Shown here: piece by piece, positions 6,627-10,168 of the stretch
Layout: each line of letters begins with the position of its first letter
Numbering within the stretch: position 1 is the stretch's first letter
Source of the DNA: Candidatus Levyibacteriota bacterium
Lineage (GTDB): Bacteria > Patescibacteriota > Microgenomatia > Levybacterales > GWA1-39-11
Assembly (NCBI GenBank): GCA_016204525.1
Contig: JACQKO010000003.1
Coordinates: forward strand, 1 to 10,168
Reading direction: 5' to 3'
DNA: 10,168 bases
Made by a program: the position numbers and the translations under genes
Notes under the pieces: model-generated
Seen by the model: the letters and a program-made list of their open reading frames with translations, nothing else
What the model was told of the DNA's origin: nothing
Databases searched by the model: none

Positions 6627-7892
6627 ATGAAAGTGTCTGACGTGATGTCAAAACAAGTGGATTCTGTTAGGCCTACGGATAGGGTTGAGAGAGCGGTTAT
6701 GCTTATTTTTGGAAGAGGGATAAACGGCGTTCCCGTCTGTGAAGGAAAGAAAGTTATAGGTGTTGTAACAGAACAGGACATTCTAAACAAATTCTTCCCT
6801 ACAATTCATGAATTAATTCAGGACTCAGTACATGAATCAAGCTTCGAGGCCATGGAGGAGAAAGCAGCAACGATACTCTCTTTACCGGTTCTAAAAATAA
6901 TGAGTAAAAGACCAACGACTGTGGCCCCTGATACTCCGATTCTTCGTGCTCAGTCTCTAATGAATGTGAAAAATATTGGGAGGCTTCCGGTGGTAGATGA
7001 ACAAGGAAGAATTCTCGGCATTGTTTCGAAGGGCGATGTCTTTAGAAGTCTGATAGGGGGGAGCATTACTTTTACAGAGAACGTGGATTATAACGATTTC
7101 TTATCACGCACTTACTACTCCACTGTTGATTGGAATGACAGATTAAAACATGAGCTTCCAGATCTTCTGAAAGTCTTTCGACAACATACAGTAAAAACTG
7201 TTTTAGATGTTGGGTGTGGAACAGGTGATCATTCTATAGAACTTGCAAAACACGGATTTACGGTTGTCGGGGTTGATAGAAGTGCATCAATGATCTCAGA
7301 GGCAAATCGGAGAAAAGTGGGCCTTTCAAACAAAACATATGGCAATGTACATTTCTGGCACAAAGACACGGATGACCTTCTCTATGACCTAGATGTTAGA
7401 TATGATGCAATTCTGTTTATGGGCAACACTCTTTCCCATAACCCTGATAATTATCGGCATCTTATAAAGGCTGCTTCAAACAGCTTATCGGATAATGGCG
7501 TGATGATATTCCAAATTACAAATTTTGAAAAAGTCTTAAGAAGGGATAAGAGAATGCTTAGTTTTAATTTTGTTCCCACTACGGATGTAGCTGTTAAAGA
7601 ATACTGCTTCGTTGAATTTTATGACTATCCTATTAATAAAACTATTCTTAAGTCTTTTATAGTGCTTGAATCAGATGGGAAACGCTGGAAATCGTCCGGT
7701 ATAAGAAATAGTCTTATGGCATACACGGATGAAAAAAGAATAGTCGATATTTTGAAGAATGAAGGGTTCACAAAAATTCAAACTTTTGGCGGTTTTTTTG
7801 ATGGAAGACACTGGGACTATCTCTTTAGAAAACCATTTAAATCTCTTGAGTCAGACTGGCTTAACGTGGTCGCCTCGAACAGAAAATCTTAA
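6627..7892 (+). CDS. CBS-domain pair fused to a class I SAM-dependent methyltransferase
   Basis: The 421-residue soluble protein has two parts. Residues 1-55 and about 88-142 are two CBS repeats: each opens with a V/I-M-S-K segment (DVMSKQVDSVRPTD; IMSKRPTTVAPDTPI) and ends with a GVVTEQDI or GIVSKGDV strand. CBS pairs usually bind adenine nucleotides or SAM and act as sensors. Residues from about 150 on form a Rossmann methyltransferase, with motif I LDVGCGTGDHS (193-203), the acidic residue D217 that contacts the SAM ribose (VGVDRS), and YDAILFMGNTLSH (259-271). The methyl acceptor is not predictable. The fusion suggests a methyltransferase controlled by adenylate or SAM level. It has its own promoter and converges on folA with 2 bases between the genes. 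Domain calls are secure, function unknown. Confidence 0.88.
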   Translation: MKVSDVMSKQVDSVRPTDRVERAVMLIFGRGINGVPVCEGKKVIGVVTEQDILNKFFPTIHELIQDSVHESSFEAMEEKAATILSLPVLKIMSKRPTTVAPDTPILRAQSLMNVKNIGRLPVVDEQGRILGIVSKGDVFRSLIGGSITFTENVDYNDFLSRTYYSTVDWNDRLKHELPDLLKVFRQHTVKTVLDVGCGTGDHSIELAKHGFTVVGVDRSASMISEANRRKVGLSNKTYGNVHFWHKDTDDLLYDLDVRYDAILFMGNTLSHNPDNYRHLIKAASNSLSDNGVMIFQITNFEKVLRRDKRMLSFNFVPTTDVAVKEYCFVEFYDYPINKTILKSFIVLESDGKRWKSSGIRNSLMAYTDEKRIVDILKNEGFTKIQTFGGFFDGRHWDYLFRKPFKSLESDWLNVVASNRKS

Positions 7893-7894
7893 GA

Positions 7895-8377
7895 CTATCT
7901 TTCTATATCGAGGAATTCATACTCCATACCGTCCTCTTCTCGCGCCTCCCGATGGAATACCTTCTTAAATTCTGAGTAATCCGGGAAGAAAGCGTCTGCC
8001 GCGAGGTCCTCCGCGTTTATTTTTGTAAGATATAGTTTATCCGCGTATTGTATTGCCGAATTATAAATCTGTGCTCCTCCGATGATAAAAATTTCATTTG
8101 AGCCAGGTTCGACTTTCGCCTTATCGATAGCTTGTTCGATCGAACTTACAACGATCGCACCTTCAACTTTGAAATCCGTATCCCGGGAAACAATAATGTT
8201 TGTTCGATTTGGCAATAAACGTCCAATGCTCTCGTAAGTTTTTCTTCCCATAATAATCGGATGGCCGGAGGTCAATTTGCGAAATCTTGCAAGATCCGAA
8301 GGAATCTTCCAAATTAATTTATTACTTTTACCAAGTTCGCGATTTTCCCCTAATGCCGCAATCATTGAAATCTTCAT
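7895..8377 (-). CDS. folA: Dihydrofolate reductase
   Basis: The enzyme reduces dihydrofolate to tetrahydrofolate with NADPH, recycling the folate oxidised by thymidylate synthase. The 160-residue length is standard. Motifs seen are MIAALGENRELG (5-16), LIWKIPSDLARFRKLT (21-36) with the acidic D28 that protonates the substrate, IIMGRKTYESIG (41-52), NIIVSR (60-65), the nucleotide-binding IFIIGGAQIY (96-105) and LYLTKI. The usual Leu-Pro-Trp reads LIW. It lies at the end of the - strand group thyA, Nudix, TrpR-like, folA, 100 bases after the regulator stop, and has its own likely -10 (TATAAT). A palindrome identical over most of its length to that at the regulator promoter lies about 70 bases upstream of the ATG, hinting at co-regulation. 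Confidence 0.97.
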   Translation of the reverse strand: MKISMIAALGENRELGKSNKLIWKIPSDLARFRKLTSGHPIIMGRKTYESIGRLLPNRTNIIVSRDTDFKVEGAIVVSSIEQAIDKAKVEPGSNEIFIIGGAQIYNSAIQYADKLYLTKINAEDLAADAFFPDYSEFKKVFHREAREEDGMEYEFLDIER

Positions 8378-8401
8378 ACTTAAATTCTTTAAATCAACCC
8401 A

Positions 8402-8407
8402 ATTATA
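8402..8407 (-). promoter_or_regulatory. Consensus -10 element of folA
   Basis: The - strand reads TATAAT at 8407-8402, 24 bases before the folA ATG. The region 17 bases upstream has no good -35 (CCTAAT). An alternative promoter uses TTGATA within the upstream repeat (8457-8452) with a poor -10 (TATATG, 8436-8431, 15-base spacing). Confidence 0.45.
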
Positions 8408-8438
8408 GAAAGCCTTATTAACTGATTAGGCATATAGT

Positions 8439-8462
8439 ATTTGTAGTGATGTATCAATACAT
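8439..8462. repeat. 24-bp direct repeat, copy 1 (upstream of folA)
   Basis: These 24 bases are identical to 8891-8914 and in the same orientation, so perfect copies lie on both sides of the TrpR-family gene. This copy holds the palindrome half-sites and TTGATA but not the good -10 that accompanies copy 2. Confidence 0.9.
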
Positions 8463-8464
8463 GG
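8447..8464. promoter_or_regulatory. Putative operator upstream of folA
   Basis: TGATGTAT-CA-ATACATGG matches 16 of 18 bases of the symmetric site at 8899-8916; the inner 6-bp arms are intact and the last two bases differ. It is placed about 40 bases upstream of the folA -10. Binding by the neighbouring TrpR-family protein is inference. Confidence 0.5.
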
Positions 8465-8477
8465 AAATATTATCTAC

Positions 8478-8873
8478 TTACCAATGCCACCAACTTTTGA
8501 CTAACTTTGAACCGCCGCTTCTTTTCGACTCAATGTATTTTTGTCGTTCTTTCTCAAGATGTTTTCTAACCCTCTCTACTGCAAGTTTTAGTCCGCCCTC
8601 GCCGCCCTCAAGTATAGATTTTACTCTTGAAACTGTCTGAGTACTCGTTTTTGATTTTCTGGAGATCCATCGAATATCATAGCCAACTGGATCCATTACT
8701 AGATTAGCTATATGCCAACGCCTTTTGATCATCCGAAGTTCCGAGCGAGTCAAAATGTCTCTTAGGAAAAGTTTTATTTCTTGAGTACTTTTAAGAGAAT
8801 TGAATATTTCGTAAAGAAAGTGAATGTCCCTAAAATAAGTCTCTTCATCAACTTCGCTCTTGGGCTTTGACAT
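8478..8873 (-). CDS. TrpR-family (YerC/YecD-like) transcriptional regulator
   Basis: This is a 131-residue helical DNA-binding protein. Residues about 40-95 match the Trp-repressor superfamily: LTRSELRMIKRRWHIANLV, then a recognition region IRWISRKSKTSTQTVSRVKSILEGGEGGLK that mirrors the family pattern of Ile-xxx-(S/T)-xxT-(I/V)-SRV followed by a Gly-rich turn. The start is taken as the ATG at 8873, not an upstream in-frame ATG at 8909. The stretch between them contains the predicted -35 and -10, and the protein homologous to the family begins after 8873. With the -10 ending at 8881 the message is predicted to be leaderless. The C-terminal tail is basic, ending in WWHW. Flanking palindromes suggest it controls itself and folA. 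The ligand, if any, is unknown; tryptophan is not implied. Confidence 0.88.
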   Translation of the reverse strand: MSKPKSEVDEETYFRDIHFLYEIFNSLKSTQEIKLFLRDILTRSELRMIKRRWHIANLVMDPVGYDIRWISRKSKTSTQTVSRVKSILEGGEGGLKLAVERVRKHLEKERQKYIESKRSGGSKLVKSWWHW

Positions 8874-8880
8874 AATTAAA

Positions 8881-8909
8881 AATTTAGCACATTTGTAGTG
8901 ATGTATCAA
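8881..8909 (-). promoter_or_regulatory. Promoter of the TrpR-family gene
   Basis: On the - strand TTGATA (8909-8904) and TAAATT (8886-8881) are 17 bases apart. The predicted start, near 8874, coincides with the ATG at 8873, giving a leaderless transcript. The -35 lies inside the palindrome at 8899-8916. Confidence 0.62.
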
Positions 8910-8914
8910 TACAT
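8891..8914. repeat. 24-bp direct repeat, copy 2 (promoter of the TrpR-family gene)
   Basis: This is a perfect match to 8439-8462 in the same orientation. It covers the -35 and most of the spacer of the regulator promoter. Confidence 0.9.
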
Positions 8915-8916
8915 CA
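8899..8916. promoter_or_regulatory. Putative autoregulatory operator
   Basis: TGATGTAT-CA-ATACATCA is a perfect inverted repeat with 8-bp arms and a 2-bp centre, of the size expected for a Trp-repressor-type dimer. It overlaps the -35, so occupancy would block RNA polymerase. The cognate protein is inferred from adjacency. Confidence 0.6.
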
Positions 8917-8928
8917 AAACGGAAGGGT

Positions 8929-9363
8929 CTATTCGGATTTTAGCGCAGCGCGGATAGCATCCAGGATATTTGGTAAAAGCTTCTCCTCTTTTCCCAGTTG
9001 TTTGATTTCCTCAAGGCTCAACCAAACAGGAGTAGTTTCCAAACTTGCTCTAATCTCTCCTTCAAATTTTAATACTTTAAAAACTCTCCACCCACAATGC
9101 ATTATCGAACCGTCTTTTCTATTAAGATCGGCGATATAGTAATTTCCAGGAAACTCCCTAAAATCTTCTGATTTTGCCGTGAGTCCGGTCTCCTCCGAAA
9201 ACTCCCTCTCCGCTGCTTTAAGCTCTGATTCTTCTCCTCCTACTCTTCCCGAAGGCAATCCGTATGTTCCCGTTATATGCCCTGCTCCTTCCTCATGTCG
9301 AACTAAAAGAAATTTACCACCACGAACTGCAATCGCCGCAACAGTAGGAATTAATTTTCTCAT
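8929..9363 (-). CDS. Nudix hydrolase (MutT-like)
   Basis: This 144-residue protein has a perfect Nudix box at residues 39-61, fitting G-x5-E-x7-R-E-U-x-E-E-x-G-U (GRVGGEE...REFSEETGL), which binds the divalent metal and hydrolyses nucleoside diphosphates linked to another group. It is preceded by the typical strand and loop TYGLPSGR. The substrate cannot be read from the sequence. Position 6 bases after thyA on the same strand implies co-transcription, so a role in cleaning or balancing the deoxynucleotide pool (for example oxidised or non-canonical dNTPs) is a reasonable guess. The ATG at 9363 directly starts the first beta strand (KLIPTVAAIAV). A gap of 55 bases then separates it from the TrpR-family gene. 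Confidence 0.9.
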   Translation of the reverse strand: MRKLIPTVAAIAVRGGKFLLVRHEEGAGHITGTYGLPSGRVGGEESELKAAEREFSEETGLTAKSEDFREFPGNYYIADLNRKDGSIMHCGWRVFKVLKFEGEIRASLETTPVWLSLEEIKQLGKEEKLLPNILDAIRAALKSE

Positions 9364-9369
9364 TTTGAT

Positions 9370-10168
9370 TTAGAAACCGCCGACTACTGTTACTTCCGCT
9401 TTTATTGGATCATAAGGATTGTAGCCGACAAGTTCGAAGTCTTCGATTTTGAAGTCGTCGATACTTTTTACTTTTGGATTTATTTTCATCTTGGGAAAGG
9501 TACGAGGTTTCCTCTTTAATTGTTCGCGAACTTGTTTGAAGTGGTTGCTGTAAAGATGGACATCGCCAAAAGTCAAGATAAACTCACCCGCTTTTAATCC
9601 CGTTACTCGAGCAAGCATCATGGTCAGAAGTGAATAGCTTGCGATATTAAAAGGAACACCAAGGAAAAAATCAGCGCTCCTCATGTATAAATGGAGAGAT
9701 AGTTTTTTATTACGAACATCCAACTGAAACAGGGTGTGGCAAGGAGGTAAAGCCATTGATTTACCGGGAAGCGCCATCTCATAAATAAACTCCGGGTTCC
9801 AGGCAGAGATTATGATATGCTTACGAGTTGGGGTTTTTTTTAATTTTTCGATTGCCCATGAAAGTTGATCTATAGTTCTTCCGTCTGAAGTTCTCCACCT
9901 TCTCCACTGAACCCCATACACATTGCCTAAATCCCCCCACCTCCGAACAAAAGGGTGATTGGGGGGTAATTTTTTAAGCTTTTCTATAAATTCGTCTTGA
10001 GTCAAAATTTCTTTACCCTTTTGTTCGGAATTTCCAATTTCCAATTTCCAATTTCCAATTTTTCTCTTTTTATTTGATATTTGATATTTGATATTTGATA
10101 TTTGGGCTACTTTGTAGCCCTTATACGCCCATTCGTCCCAAATATGAACGTTCCTGTCAACCAGATAC
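9370..10168 (-). CDS. thyA: Thymidylate synthase, N-terminus cut by the window edge
   Basis: The enzyme methylates dUMP to dTMP using methylene-tetrahydrofolate. The 265 visible codons (from 10167 down) contain NVHIWDEWA, GDLGNVYGVQWRRW, IISAWNP, the catalytic Cys in ALPPCHTLFQ (codon 9741-9739), RSADFFLGVPFNIASYSLL, FGDVHLYSNH and the C-terminal IKAEV. The frame stays open through the right end, and the WDEWA block confirms that the true N-terminus (about 80 residues by family comparison) lies outside; the TTG at 10044 is internal. Between WDEWA and GDLG there is an insertion of about 60 residues, at the place where the Lactobacillus casei-type enzymes also have extra sequence. It contains two blocks of heptamer tandem repeats. 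The Arg-Arg pair that usually precedes the IVSAWN block and contacts dUMP phosphate reads Lys-His, with an Arg just before. Nudix follows 6 bases downstream. Confidence 0.96.
   Translation of the reverse strand, partial: YLVDRNVHIWDEWAYKGYKVAQISNIKYQISNKKRKIGNWKLEIGNSEQKGKEILTQDEFIEKLKKLPPNHPFVRRWGDLGNVYGVQWRRWRTSDGRTIDQLSWAIEKLKKTPTRKHIIISAWNPEFIYEMALPGKSMALPPCHTLFQLDVRNKKLSLHLYMRSADFFLGVPFNIASYSLLTMMLARVTGLKAGEFILTFGDVHLYSNHFKQVREQLKRKPRTFPKMKINPKVKSIDDFKIEDFELVGYNPYDPIKAEVTVVGGF
10029..10061. repeat. 7-bp tandem repeat (TTTCCAA) inside thyA
   Basis: Four perfect copies of TTTCCAA at 10031-10058 plus partial copies on both sides. Read on the - strand in the thyA frame they encode IGNWKLEIGN without a stop. 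A period of 7 puts successive units in all three frames, so the frame is kept only because none of the frames has a stop and the total length fits. Confidence 0.95.
10071..10104. repeat. 7-bp tandem repeat (TTTGATA) inside thyA
   Basis: Four perfect copies of TTTGATA at 10073-10100 with partial copies at both ends. In the thyA frame on the - strand they encode QISNIKYQISN. The block is separated from the TTTCCAA block by about 10 bases and has the same period. Confidence 0.95.
10104..10120. repeat. Perfect small inverted repeat within thyA, next to the tandem repeats
   Basis: GGGCTAC-TTT-GTAGCCC has 7-bp arms and a 3-base loop and directly adjoins the TTTGATA block. It encodes part of KGYKVA in thyA. 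It could form a hairpin in DNA or RNA and may relate to how the repeats arose; no terminator role is likely inside the gene. Confidence 0.6.

Noticed and set aside
8874..8909. Upstream ATG at 8909 as the start of the TrpR-family gene
   Set aside because: It would put the predicted -35, -10 and half of the palindrome inside the coding sequence and adds 12 residues unlike the family; the ATG at 8873 fits the promoter.
8439..8914. Mobile element or integrated cassette bounded by the 24-bp direct repeats
   Set aside because: No transposase or integrase is present, and the repeat is palindromic and promoter-overlapping, which is better explained as an operator; a past duplication remains possible.
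9370..10044. thyA starting at the TTG at 10044
   Set aside because: The frame is open further upstream and encodes the conserved NVHIWDEWA block of thymidylate synthase, so this TTG is an internal codon within the repeat.
10031..10100. CRISPR array or iteron-type origin in the heptamer repeats
   Set aside because: Units are 7 bp with no spacers, and they lie inside an open thyA frame.

Overview
The window looks like a piece of a small, moderately AT-rich bacterial genome that uses the standard genetic code: TGA is a genuine stop in glyA and in the HAD gene. Shine-Dalgarno sequences are largely absent, several promoters place the transcription start at or within a few bases of the start codon, and heptamer tandem repeats occur. 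Together with compact convergent and overlapping genes, these features suggest a Candidate Phyla Radiation (Patescibacteria, perhaps Microgenomates-like) bacterium. That placement is inference; no rRNA or other phylogenetic marker was tested.

Layout. (1) 17-1992, + strand: glyA (serine hydroxymethyltransferase), then an intact hisB (imidazoleglycerol-phosphate dehydratase) with its own promoter. (2) 2007-5293, - strand: a tightly packed operon reading HAD phosphatase, then hisD, then a second and divergent hisB-like gene. (3) 5440-6531, + strand: hisC, divergent from that operon. Regions 1-3 hold the late histidine pathway (dehydratase, aminotransferase, phosphatase, dehydrogenase). The operon copies are odd: the HisB-like protein lacks several family histidines, and HisD lacks the usual zinc-ligand glutamine. 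(4) 6627-7892, + strand: a CBS-pair plus methyltransferase fusion of unknown substrate. (5) 10168-7895, - strand: thyA (running off the right edge), a Nudix hydrolase, a TrpR-family (YerC-like) regulator and folA. This is a thymidylate/folate group that connects with glyA through methylene-tetrahydrofolate.

Most notable points. The thyA reading frame does not begin at the internal TTG near 10044. It stays open to the window edge and encodes the conserved WDEWA segment, so two blocks of 7-bp tandem repeats lie in frame inside the coding sequence. A 24-bp perfect direct repeat containing a palindrome flanks the TrpR-family gene. One copy overlaps the -35 of that gene and the other lies upstream of folA, suggesting an autoregulatory operator shared with folA. 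The HAD-hisD-hisB2 operon with divergent hisC may be a specialised version of the late histidine pathway or a related pathway. No tRNA, rRNA, CRISPR, insertion sequence or gene-free stretch longer than 300 bases was seen.
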